A stretch of DNA of 8,589 bases, taken from the NCBI GenBank assembly GCA_937868025.1, contig CALMLJ010000039.1, positions 1 to 8,589 on the forward strand, read 5' to 3'. The stretch is from an uncultured Acidimicrobiaceae bacterium. Its GTDB lineage: Bacteria > Actinomycetota > Acidimicrobiia > Acidimicrobiales > Microtrichaceae. Positions 1-6,012 of the stretch are shown here, piece after piece; the first letter of the stretch is position 1; each line of letters starts with the position of its first letter. The notes under the pieces were generated by a model, which was not told where the DNA came from, ran no database searches, and worked only from the letters and a program-made list of their open reading frames with translations. A program made the position numbers and the translations under genes.

Positions 1-61
1 GACCGGGCCGCGTCGAGGAGGGTGCGGATCACCTGTTCGTGAGCGGCCCGCTCGAAGATTG

Positions 62-134
62 CACGGGTGGAAGGGGTCGAACCTCCAGCCGGCGGTGTTG
101 GAGACCGCTGCTCTGCCAGTTGAGCTACACCCGT
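62..134 (-). tRNA. tRNA-Trp (anticodon CCA)
   Basis: Read on the minus strand this 73-base stretch folds as a complete cloverleaf. The acceptor ACGGGTG pairs with CACCCGT, the D stem is GCTC/GAGC, and the anticodon stem GCGGT/ACCGC holds the loop CTCCAAC, giving anticodon CCA. The T arm is GGAGG-TTCGACC-CCTTC with one G-T wobble. The discriminator base is G, as expected for bacterial tRNA-Trp. The 3' CCA is not encoded (the next minus-strand bases are CAA), so it would be added after transcription. It lies 44 bases downstream of the tRNA-Pro on the same strand and could share its transcript. Confidence 0.95.
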
Positions 135-178
135 CGGGCGTCCATCTCGTCATCATCAGTTGGCTGCTGCTGCTGCTG

Positions 179-253
179 TCGGGGTGGAGAGATTCGAACT
201 CCCGACCTCACCGGTCCCAAACCGGGCGCTCTACCAAGCTGAGCTTCACCCCG
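179..253 (-). tRNA. tRNA-Pro (anticodon TGG)
   Basis: Minus-strand cloverleaf of 75 bases. The acceptor CGGGGTG pairs with CACCCCG, the D stem is GCTC/GAGC, and the loop TTTGGGA gives anticodon TGG. The T arm is GGGAG-TTCGAAT-CTCTC and the discriminator is A, as expected for tRNA-Pro. The 3' CCA is not encoded. The anticodon stem CCCGG/CCGGT has an unpaired C27-U43 at its base, and the variable region is then 6 bases instead of the usual 5. This small departure may be tolerated or may mark a non-housekeeping copy. The gene points away from the plus-strand operon at 482. Confidence 0.93.
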
Positions 254-481
254 AGGTCGACGAACGGGATCCGTCGGGGTGGCAGAGGTGCGACTACCGG
301 CCCGCGACGAATCCCGTGGCTGGCGGTCGCCAGGTCCATCGGAGCGTCGAGGTGGTGTTCACGAGGTCGACGATACCGAGCCGCGGTGCAGGCGGGCGAC
401 GGAGTTTCGGGCCGGCGAGTGGGGATAGGCGAGGACAACGCCACATAGGAGCGAAGCAACCTCTCGAAAGGACCTCGCCGC
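254..481. promoter_or_regulatory. Spacer between the tRNA pair and the operon, with the first gene's RBS
   Basis: This 228-base gap must hold the leftward tRNA promoter and probably the rightward operon promoter. I see no convincing -35/-10 pair on either strand. GAAAGGA at 466-472 lies 9 bases before the ATG at 482 and is a good Shine-Dalgarno site that fixes that start. A 12-base direct repeat, CGAGGTCGACGA, occurs at 252-263 (touching the 5' end of tRNA-Pro) and again at 362-373. Open frames crossing this gap run antisense through the tRNAs and look non-coding. Confidence 0.4.
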
Positions 482-790
482 ATGGCCACCCACGCAACAC
501 CTCACCACGTCGACACCGCAGTGTGGACTCACCACGCTGGTGGCGGCGTCGACCTTGTTCTCGGCGACGTCGGCATCGTCCTCGCTGGCAGCGACATCAA
601 CCGTTGCCTTGGCATGCAGGTTCGCATCGCGAACGAGATGATCCGCCAGGCCCGCCAGATCGGCCACATCCACCGGACCCGCCGACGCAAGGCCGGCATC
701 CAGAGTGCGGTCGCCGCAGCCGGCCACGCCCGTCGCACAGCGAAACGGCAGGCCGCTCTCGCCGCGGCGATGTCGTCGGTGCCGGCATGA
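482..790 (+). CDS. Hypothetical small protein with basic C-terminal half
   Basis: The product is 102 residues and I do not recognise its family. Residues 1-50 are hydrophobic and Gly/Val-rich with several His. Residues 51-102 are strongly basic and predicted helical (HRTRRRKAG near 64-72, RRTAKRQ near 84-90), which could bind nucleic acid. There is no signal peptide or membrane segment. The start is supported by GAAAGGA 9 bases upstream, and the stop overlaps the ATG of the next gene in an ATGA junction, typical of translational coupling. It opens the operon running to 4180. A structural or DNA-binding role for a mobile element is possible, but this is inference from composition and context only. 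Confidence 0.68.
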   Translation: MATHATPHHVDTAVWTHHAGGGVDLVLGDVGIVLAGSDINRCLGMQVRIANEMIRQARQIGHIHRTRRRKAGIQSAVAAAGHARRTAKRQAALAAAMSSVPA

Positions 791-1080
791 GCTCAGACGC
801 CGTGGCGGCGCGAGCTCTTCTCGAGGCCGAGGGCTTCGTCGTGCTCAAGTCGAAGTCGTATCGTCAGGCGCAGGAGCGGCAGCGTGTCGCCGAGGCCTTG
901 CGGTTGTCGGCTGAACGCGAAGCCGAACAGGCAAGGACGTGGGCGCGCAACTGCCTCGACTCCGAACGCAGGATGCGGGATCGCTGCGCGGAGCTGCTCG
1001 CCTTCGCCATGTTCCACGGTGCGACCCTCGACGACCTGGCCGCCTTCAACCGCAAGCTGAGCGACGAGGCCGGGTCGTGA
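787..1080 (+). CDS. Hypothetical coiled-coil protein
   Basis: The product is 97 residues with no recognised family. Residues 25-70 form a long charged helix rich in Glu, Arg, Gln and Ala (for example AEREAEQAR), consistent with a coiled coil. Residues 70-97 look like a short helical tail. The same frame stays open upstream to 160, but that part runs antisense through tRNA-Pro and through the preceding gene in another frame. I therefore start at the ATG at 787, which overlaps the previous stop by 4 bases. The stop overlaps the GTG of the next gene. Short coiled-coil proteins like this are common in phage and plasmid operons and may be scaffolding or adaptor subunits; no function is assigned. 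Confidence 0.7.
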   Translation: MSSDAVAARALLEAEGFVVLKSKSYRQAQERQRVAEALRLSAEREAEQARTWARNCLDSERRMRDRCAELLAFAMFHGATLDDLAAFNRKLSDEAGS

Positions 1081-1673
1081 CGCGGGCGGTGTGCCCGCTC
1101 GACCTGCGGGTTGGTGCCACGTATCGGGATGCGATCGACGGATCGACGTTCACCGTCAAGGCGCTCGAGGTTCGCGGTGTCAAGGCCAAGGTCACGGATT
1201 CGAACGACAACCAGTTCAACTACGGAGGCCTGTACCGAGGCCTGTCGTTGGCCGCACCCGCCGTCACCGAGGCGATGATCGCCGACGCGGTGGTGCGGTC
1301 GGTGTGCCGCTGCTCACCGCACGGAGAACCGGATCGGCTGCCGCCTCACGGAGGACACGAGGTCGGCGCCCGATGCAGCACCGCCAACCTTGTCGCCCGC
1401 GACGTTCTCGCGTTGCTCGTCGAACGCGGCCTTGTCGACGGTCGAGAACCTGTTGTGGTTCACCTCGATGTCGACGGGTCACCGATCGAAGTGGGGTGCA
1501 CCGTGGAACAGGTCGGTGCCGGCCACTACCCCGAGGGCTCCCGCTTCGTCGTCACCGGGTTCCACGAGACGCCGTACAGCGGCTGGTCGGTCGAAGGACA
1601 CGACTCGCCCGGCGGTGGCATTCACCATCCGCCCGCATCGGTGCGGGTCGTCGCCTCGCGGGGTGCGCTGTGA
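1077..1673 (+). CDS. Hypothetical protein with two similar beta-rich lobes
   Basis: The product is 198 residues from a GTG start that overlaps the preceding TGA (GTGA junction). I do not recognise the family. The N-terminal lobe (about 8-58) and the C-terminal lobe (about 136-190) follow a similar pattern: VGxT, then a Gly-Ser-x-Phe-x-Val strand, then a hydrophobic/charged alternation and a Gly-rich end. This suggests two small barrel-like modules. Between them lies a Cys/His-rich segment (C76 and C78, then His and a further Cys near 102) and a helix (about 104-118, ending LALLVERGL). No signal peptide or membrane segment is visible. The segment could bind a metal, but the spacing matches no motif I can name. 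Confidence 0.72.
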   Translation: MTRAVCPLDLRVGATYRDAIDGSTFTVKALEVRGVKAKVTDSNDNQFNYGGLYRGLSLAAPAVTEAMIADAVVRSVCRCSPHGEPDRLPPHGGHEVGARCSTANLVARDVLALLVERGLVDGREPVVVHLDVDGSPIEVGCTVEQVGAGHYPEGSRFVVTGFHETPYSGWSVEGHDSPGGGIHHPPASVRVVASRGAL

Positions 1674-2446
1674 GCGATCCGATCGTGAACTACTACGAGG
1701 GCACCGGGCAGCGTCAGTCGTGCTTCGCCGATTGCCCGCTCCCTCTTGGTCACCTCGTCGGCACGATGAGTGACGGTTCGCACGTCCCGTACGTGACGAC
1801 CGTTCGCACCTACCCGACCGGCTTGCAGAAGATGTCGCATCGCTGTCTGCTGGCCAGTGGCGAGAAACCGCAGGTCCTCCCAGCCACCGATCAGGCGCCG
1901 TACGGCCTCGAGTCGATGCTGCGTCCGGGACTCGGCAAGTCGGTCGAGGAGATCGGCGAGCTGATCGAGGTTCTCACGATGCTGCTCGACGTCGAGTTCG
2001 CTGCCACGAGCGGAACCACCGAGGTCGTCGATGACGTGTGCGGTGCCCTCCTCAACGAGACCGCGGACGTGATGGCGGCGCTGGGCTTCTTCGCCCGTCG
2101 CAACGGATTCGACGGCGACCAGATCGCGCTGCTCTTGGAGGAGCGACGGTCGGCTCCGGCTCCCGCGACCAACTCGTCGTTCAGTGTGCTGGCCGCCGCC
2201 CTGGCACAGCTCGGCACGCTCGCAGAGCTGTTCGGCAAGATCGTCGGGTGCGGGGGTGCGGCGGTGCACTGGGACGGCTACGACCTCGACGAGCGGCTGC
2301 TCGACGGCATTGTCGGAACGCTGGACGCTCTCGGTGTCGTCACCGAATGGTACGGCCTCGACTTGGACCTGATCGAGGAGCGGGTGATCGAGAAGGTGCG
2401 TCGGTTCACCGGGTGGGCCGGCGGCAACGAGGAGGTCGCCCGATGA
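1670..2446 (+). CDS. Tandem MazG-like protein (all-alpha NTP pyrophosphohydrolase superfamily), second domain degenerate
   Basis: The product is 258 residues from a GTG overlapping the previous stop. Residues 88-160 carry the MazG-type signature EExxE (E93, E94, E97, in SVEEIGELIEV) followed by ExxD (E130, D133, in NETADVMAALG), separated by 32 residues. These acidic residues bind magnesium in the family, which hydrolyses NTPs or dNTPs to NMP plus pyrophosphate. Residues 172-248 look like a second copy. AQLGTLAEL aligns with the first helix and GTLDALGVVTEWYGLD with the second, and it ends in a family-like tail (EKVRRF). All four metal ligands are replaced in this copy. The first 80 residues (C18, C22, C59) are unassigned. 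Residue matches support the first domain well; the second domain and substrate are inferred. Confidence 0.82.
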   Translation: MSDPIVNYYEGTGQRQSCFADCPLPLGHLVGTMSDGSHVPYVTTVRTYPTGLQKMSHRCLLASGEKPQVLPATDQAPYGLESMLRPGLGKSVEEIGELIEVLTMLLDVEFAATSGTTEVVDDVCGALLNETADVMAALGFFARRNGFDGDQIALLLEERRSAPAPATNSSFSVLAAALAQLGTLAELFGKIVGCGGAAVHWDGYDLDERLLDGIVGTLDALGVVTEWYGLDLDLIEERVIEKVRRFTGWAGGNEEVAR

Positions 2447-2730
2447 GCGTCCTCGACGACTTCGAGAAGCGTCGTCGCGCCGGCCAGGAGGCTGATGCAG
2501 CCGAGTTCTTCGCCGACCCCGACGCCGAGATCCCCGACGCCGAGTTCCGCTACCCCGACTGCCCGATCTGCGAGCGCGAACTCGAGGCCCCCGACAGTGA
2601 CCAGCTCGTGTGCGAGGTGTGCCAGGTGCGGTGGGCGATGGACGGCACCCACGGTGAACGGATGGATGGTGAGGTGTCGGCGGCCACCAAGCGGAGTTCC
2701 GACAGTCGGGATTTGGAACGATGGCAGTGA
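2443..2730 (+). CDS. Small zinc-ribbon protein
   Basis: The product is 95 residues. Two CxxC knuckles at C40/C43 (CPIC) and C57/C60 (CEVC), 13 residues apart, form a classic zinc ribbon. An acidic N-terminus (about 16-35) and a polar C-terminal tail flank it. The ATG overlaps the preceding stop by 4 bases and is served by a strong site, GAGGAGG at 2429-2435, 7 bases upstream, so this protein may be made at a higher level than its neighbours. The end overlaps the nuclease gene by 10 bases. Ribbons of this kind usually bind nucleic acid or protein; no specific role is visible. Confidence 0.75.
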   Translation: MSVLDDFEKRRRAGQEADAAEFFADPDAEIPDAEFRYPDCPICERELEAPDSDQLVCEVCQVRWAMDGTHGERMDGEVSAATKRSSDSRDLERWQ

Positions 2731-3356
2731 CCCACCGGGGAACTGAGTCGGCCAGAAGGGTCTGCGCCGTCGACGGGTGCGATCGCCCAGCGAAGGCGCG
2801 GGGTTGGTGCCCGATGCATTGGAAGCGATGGCGCTCCCACGGAGATCCGCTGGTGAAACGACGTCCGCGTGAGTTCGAGCCCCCGTCTGCGAAGGAGTGC
2901 AAGGACTGCGGACTCAGCAAGCCGCTCGAGATGTTCCACGCGACTCCCAACAATCGCGACGGCCGTCGGGGGATCTGCAAGACGTGCCACAACGTTCGCG
3001 CAAGGGAATGGACTGCCAAGCATCCGGGCTATCACAGGAGACGTCGACTCACCGATGCCCAGGTATACCGGCGATACAAGCTCTTGCGGAAGTACGGGCT
3101 CACCATCGACGACTACGAGGCCATGGCTGACGCGCAGCAGCATCGCTGCAAGATCTGCGGACTTCCTGAACGACGGATGTTGCAGGGCGAACCTGCGCCC
3201 CTCGTGGTGGACCACAATCATGCGACAGGAGCGGTGCGTGCGCTGCTGTGTCACACATGCAACACGGGGCTCGGTGTGGTTGAGAAAGCGGATTGGCTCT
3301 CCGCCGCCATGGCCTATCTGGACGAGTACTCGACCGACATGGGGGATTCCCTGTGA
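2721..3356 (+). CDS. Recombination endonuclease VII family nuclease with extra N-terminal zinc modules
   Basis: The product is 211 residues. Residues 139-203 match the phage T4 endonuclease VII (gp49) family. C143/C146 and C177/C180 would hold the structural zinc, the DHNH motif (164-167) gives the catalytic Asp/His, and N181 directly follows the last Cys, as in the T4 enzyme. This family is a beta-beta-alpha-metal fold that cuts branched DNA such as Holliday junctions, usually in phages or mobile elements. Upstream lie two further Cys/His clusters, C15-C20-C30-H33 and C60-C63-C86-C89, probably zinc-binding DNA contacts, and a basic helix (HRRRRL, 105-110). The ATG overlaps the preceding gene by 10 bases. 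It could equally be a free-standing homing-type nuclease. Confidence 0.9.
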   Translation: MAVTHRGTESARRVCAVDGCDRPAKARGWCPMHWKRWRSHGDPLVKRRPREFEPPSAKECKDCGLSKPLEMFHATPNNRDGRRGICKTCHNVRAREWTAKHPGYHRRRRLTDAQVYRRYKLLRKYGLTIDDYEAMADAQQHRCKICGLPERRMLQGEPAPLVVDHNHATGAVRALLCHTCNTGLGVVEKADWLSAAMAYLDEYSTDMGDSL

Positions 3357-4180
3357 GCCGTCACGCTTGCCACGCACTCCGTTGCCTGGCCGAGATTCAG
3401 CCGAATTCGTTCATGTGTCGCGCCCACTGGTTCTCTGTGCCGCAGTCTCTGCGCGACCAGCTGTGGGCGACGTACCGGCCCGGCCAGGAGATCACCAAGG
3501 ACCCGTCGTCGGAGTATCTGGCGGCCGCGGCCGCGTGCATTCGGGCCGCCGCGGAACGGGAGGGGATCCCCACCGAACAGATCGACGACGAACTCGCGGA
3601 CTACGCGGATATCGCAGAGTTCGTGTCGCAGGCACTTGCCGCACCGGATCTTGCGATCCGGGAGTTCTCCCGGAAGGTGGATGGTCGCTACCTGCACCTG
3701 CCGGCGTCGAACTTCTTCCCGTGGCCGATCCCCGCGCCCGGGGGTCGGACGGCGCCGTCGAACGAGCACTACTTCGCTGCGGCGAAGACGCTGGATCGGG
3801 CCGAGCAGGACAGGATTCTTGCGGCGCCCACGGCCGGCCAAGCGAAGCGGCTCGGGCGTCGGGTCACGCTGCGCGACGACTGGGAGGTTGTGAAGCTCGG
3901 GGTGATGCGCCGGGCGATCGAGGCGAAGTTCGCAGATCCGTTCGCCGGCCCGGGAGCGTGGCTGGTGGCAACGATGCCGTTCGAGCTGGTGGAAGGCAAC
4001 CAGTGGGGCGACACGTTCTGGGGAATGACTCGGGGCAGCGACGGCGTGTGGTCGGGCGAGAACTGGCTGGGTGTGTTGCTGATGGCGCGCCGGTCCGAGC
4101 TCGCCGCCCGTGCCCTGCTCACGACGCCGTCGGTTCTGGTCGTGCCGACCTTCGACGAGCTCCTGGCGTTGGGGGCGTAG
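3353..4180 (+). CDS. NADAR-domain protein fused to an N-terminal Cys/His module
   Basis: The product is 275 residues from a GTG overlapping the nuclease stop, with GGGGGA at 3341-3346 as ribosome binding site. Residues 4-60 contain C6, C11, C22 and H25, then WFSVP and YRPGQE, a likely small zinc module seen in phage/actinobacterial proteins. Residues about 103-255 match the NADAR (YbiA/DUF1768) fold: ASNFFPWP (118-125), EHYFAAAK with E138 and K145, [10 protein letters not shown] (161-170), [10 protein letters not shown] (176-185), [11 protein letters not shown] (214-224) and ENWLG (236-240). Known NADAR proteins act on N-glycosidic or ADP-ribosyl bonds, and some remove ADP-ribose from guanine as partners of DarT-type toxins. 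All signature residues look intact. No DarT-like gene is visible in the window, so substrate and partner are unknown. Confidence 0.88.
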   Translation: MSRHACHALRCLAEIQPNSFMCRAHWFSVPQSLRDQLWATYRPGQEITKDPSSEYLAAAAACIRAAAEREGIPTEQIDDELADYADIAEFVSQALAAPDLAIREFSRKVDGRYLHLPASNFFPWPIPAPGGRTAPSNEHYFAAAKTLDRAEQDRILAAPTAGQAKRLGRRVTLRDDWEVVKLGVMRRAIEAKFADPFAGPGAWLVATMPFELVEGNQWGDTFWGMTRGSDGVWSGENWLGVLLMARRSELAARALLTTPSVLVVPTFDELLALGA

Positions 4181-4241
4181 CCGGTCAACGCATGTTCTCG
4201 ATGTACCGCCGGGCCCACCAGCCCAGACCGAAAGTGCACCG

Positions 4242-4955
4242 ATGCCACGCCTCAACCTCACGTTCCGACCGATCGACGTCTGGCCCCGCCAGCTCACCGT
4301 CAACCGCCAGCCGTCGCGGTTCGAGTCGTCGTGGTCGGCGACCCAGGCGCTGTTGGAGAAGGAGAACCGGGCGCTGAAGCGATCGTCTCCCACGGCGCGG
4401 ATCGACGCCGTGGTTCAGTTGGCGGTGCCGGCGGGGGCGATTCGCCAGGACGGCGGATTGGCGAAAGGCCGCCAGGCTCCGGAACATCCCGGGGTCATCC
4501 TGTCGTTCGAGGGCACCGATCGCCCGTACCGGTTCGCCTGCGACCAGTTCACGAGTCGCGGGTACCGCAACACCCTCGACGGCTGGCAGACGAACATGCG
4601 GGCCATCGCGTTGGGGATGGAGTCGCTGCGACGCCTCGACCGCTACGGGATCGCTGCCGGCGGTGAGCAGTACGTCGGGTTCGAGGCGTTGCCGGCTGGG
4701 CGCGCAATGCCCGCGGGCGGCGACACGATGACGGTGCAAGCGGCCGCGGAGATCCTGGCGGCTGAGGCGATCGACCCGGCGGTGTCGGCCGTCCCGATCT
4801 TCACGGCGGCGGAGCTGTTGTCCCAACCGGTGGCACGGGTGAGCGCGTACCGGATGGCCGTGCGGCGCCTCCACCCCGACCAGGGCGGCGAGCCGGCCGC
4901 CTTCGTGCGGCTGAACACAGCACGCGACGTCCTCGGCGAGTACGTGCACAGCTGA
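4242..4955 (+). CDS. J-domain-like protein
   Basis: The product is 237 residues from the ATG at 4242. Residues 200-232 carry YRMAVRRLHPDQGG followed by FVRLNTARDVL: the HPD tripeptide (211-213) between two helices that defines a DnaJ J-domain, which stimulates Hsp70 ATPases. The J-like segment is C-terminal here, not N-terminal as in DnaJ. The first 150 residues look like a separate globular domain (RPYRFACDQFTSRGYRNTLD near 94-113) that I do not recognise by name but have seen as a J-domain partner in mobile elements. The ribosome binding site is weak, and the gene begins 61 bases after the NADAR gene, so it may be the operon's last cistron. A hairpin follows its stop. Confidence 0.8.
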   Translation: MPRLNLTFRPIDVWPRQLTVNRQPSRFESSWSATQALLEKENRALKRSSPTARIDAVVQLAVPAGAIRQDGGLAKGRQAPEHPGVILSFEGTDRPYRFACDQFTSRGYRNTLDGWQTNMRAIALGMESLRRLDRYGIAAGGEQYVGFEALPAGRAMPAGGDTMTVQAAAEILAAEAIDPAVSAVPIFTAAELLSQPVARVSAYRMAVRRLHPDQGGEPAAFVRLNTARDVLGEYVHS

Positions 4956-4959
4956 GCGG

Positions 4960-4981
4960 CCCGCCGAGGAGCGTCGGCGGG
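4960..4981 (+). terminator. Hairpin after the J-domain gene, possible terminator
   Basis: A perfect 8-base-pair stem, CCCGCCGA with TCGGCGGG around the loop GGAGCG, starts 4 bases after the stop codon at 4955. No T-run follows. It may be an intrinsic-like or processing hairpin that ends the operon; GC-rich actinomycetes often lack a T-tail. Confidence 0.5.
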
Positions 4982-5062
4982 AACCACCTTCAACCGGTGC
5001 ACAGAAGCAGTGAGGGAGGCACCACCGCCGCCCCTCACCACTTCCCCAGGAGAACCCCCACC

Positions 5063-5911
5063 ATGAAGAGCATCCGCTTCCCCAAGTTCATGATCGCCGC
5101 AGCCGTCATCGTCGGCGCCGCCTCGATCACCACCGCTGTGCCGGCGTCGGCATCGACGGTCACAGGCTCGGACGTCACCGTCTCCCGCACGGTGAACGCC
5201 GACCAGTCGGCCCCATGTGTCGACCCGCTGTTCTCGCTGTCGAACTACGTGAACTCGACCGCTGACGCCTTCACCTTGACGGTCAACGTCAACGCTCCGC
5301 TCTGCTCGCCGCTCGAGGCGAAGGCCGTGATCTACGCCATGCCCGGCGACGGTGTCGCCTGGCCCCAGGAGCTCGTCAAGACGGTGCCGTTCACGCTCAG
5401 CGAGGCCGGCACGGTCACCGTCACGTTCTCCAAGGGTTGCGGCGCCACCCAGTTCGACGTGATCACGGGCCACGCCCCGCAGACCATCAACACCGGCTTC
5501 GATCACGGGCCGTTGCTGTTCCCCGCGCAATTGCAGACCGCCCAGCAGTTCTGGGGCGCTCCGTGTGTCGACGAGACGACGACCACATCAACCGTCCCCG
5601 CCACCACCTCGACTGTCCCGACATCGTCGACCACCACTGCTGCCACCTCGACGTCGACCACGGCCGCTGAGGCCAAGACCACGACGACCGCAGCCTCCGC
5701 CGAGGTCAACATCAGCGCCACCAGCACGGTCGCCGAACCGACGACGACTCTCGCCATCGCGGTCGCCGGACAGAGCGTCGACAACCCGATGCCGGCAACG
5801 AGCCTGGCCTTCACGGGTTCGGCCACGACCATCATCGCCGCCCTCGCCATCGGCCTGGTCCTGATCGGCATTTCGGCCCTCGTCATCCGGGAGCGCCGCA
5901 ACTCGAAGTGA
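5063..5911 (+). CDS. Secreted surface protein with LAFTG sortase sorting signal
   Basis: The product is 282 residues. The start is fixed by AGGAG at 5048-5052, 10 bases before the ATG. Residues 1-30 are a Sec signal peptide (basic start, hydrophobic core from M10, AxA-type cut after ASA30). Residues 31-170 are a beta-rich extracellular domain with four Cys (C52, C81, C126, C168), likely two disulfides. Residues 171-230 are a Thr/Ser/Ala-rich stalk (such as TTTTSTVPATTSTVP), probably extended and possibly glycosylated. The end is a sorting signal: LAFTG (248-252), a membrane helix (about 254-275) and the tail RERRNSK. The LAxTG variant is the type linked to class E sortases of high-GC Gram-positives. 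No sortase gene is in the window. The ligand or function of the exposed domain is unknown. Confidence 0.85.
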   Translation: MKSIRFPKFMIAAAVIVGAASITTAVPASASTVTGSDVTVSRTVNADQSAPCVDPLFSLSNYVNSTADAFTLTVNVNAPLCSPLEAKAVIYAMPGDGVAWPQELVKTVPFTLSEAGTVTVTFSKGCGATQFDVITGHAPQTINTGFDHGPLLFPAQLQTAQQFWGAPCVDETTTTSTVPATTSTVPTSSTTTAATSTSTTAAEAKTTTTAASAEVNISATSTVAEPTTTLAIAVAGQSVDNPMPATSLAFTGSATTIIAALAIGLVLIGISALVIRERRNSK

Positions 5912-5930
5912 CCGACCTCTGACCTCCACA

Positions 5931-5964
5931 CGAAGCGTCGTCGCCCCAGCGTGACGGCGCTTCG
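5931..5964 (+). terminator. Strong hairpin after the surface-protein gene, likely terminator
   Basis: A 12-base-pair stem, CGAAGCGTCGTC with GACGGCGCTTCG (one G-T pair), with a 10-base loop lies 19 bases after the stop at 5911. No T-run follows. The position between two genes on the same strand, with a separate downstream start at 6013, supports a terminator. Confidence 0.6.
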
Positions 5965-6012
5965 TCGCGTCCGGGGGGAGTATCGGTCGGTTCTGCCACC
6001 CACATCTCTGCC

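Noticed and set aside
1..61. A possible minus-strand coding end (a frame reading IFERAAHEQVIRTLLDAAR)
   Set aside because: It is protein-like, but no start codon precedes it before the tRNA. The piece is too short to call, so I see nothing supported here.
164..178. (CTG)5 run as a functional repeat
   Set aside because: It is a short microsatellite in the spacer between the tRNAs, with no further structure.
252..373. Direct repeat CGAGGTCGACGA at 252-263 and 362-373 as attachment sites
   Set aside because: It is only 12 bases of a GC-rich, SalI-like sequence. The first copy touches the 5' end of tRNA-Pro, whereas integration sites usually use the 3' half, and no integrase is in the window.
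160..786. Upstream extension of the coiled-coil gene to an ATG at 160
   Set aside because: It would run antisense through tRNA-Pro and overlap the whole of the gene at 482. The extension is Arg/Pro-rich and low in information.
1622..3019. A 465-codon open frame on the minus strand
   Set aside because: It lies antisense to three well-supported plus-strand genes (MazG-like, zinc ribbon, endonuclease VII). Its translation is Arg/Pro/Ser-rich without motifs, as expected for the shadow of GC-rich genes.
2550..4393. Further long minus-strand open frames, including 2550-3377 and 3314-4393
   Set aside because: They are antisense to the endonuclease VII and NADAR genes, whose motifs are unmistakable, and the minus-strand translations show no domain.
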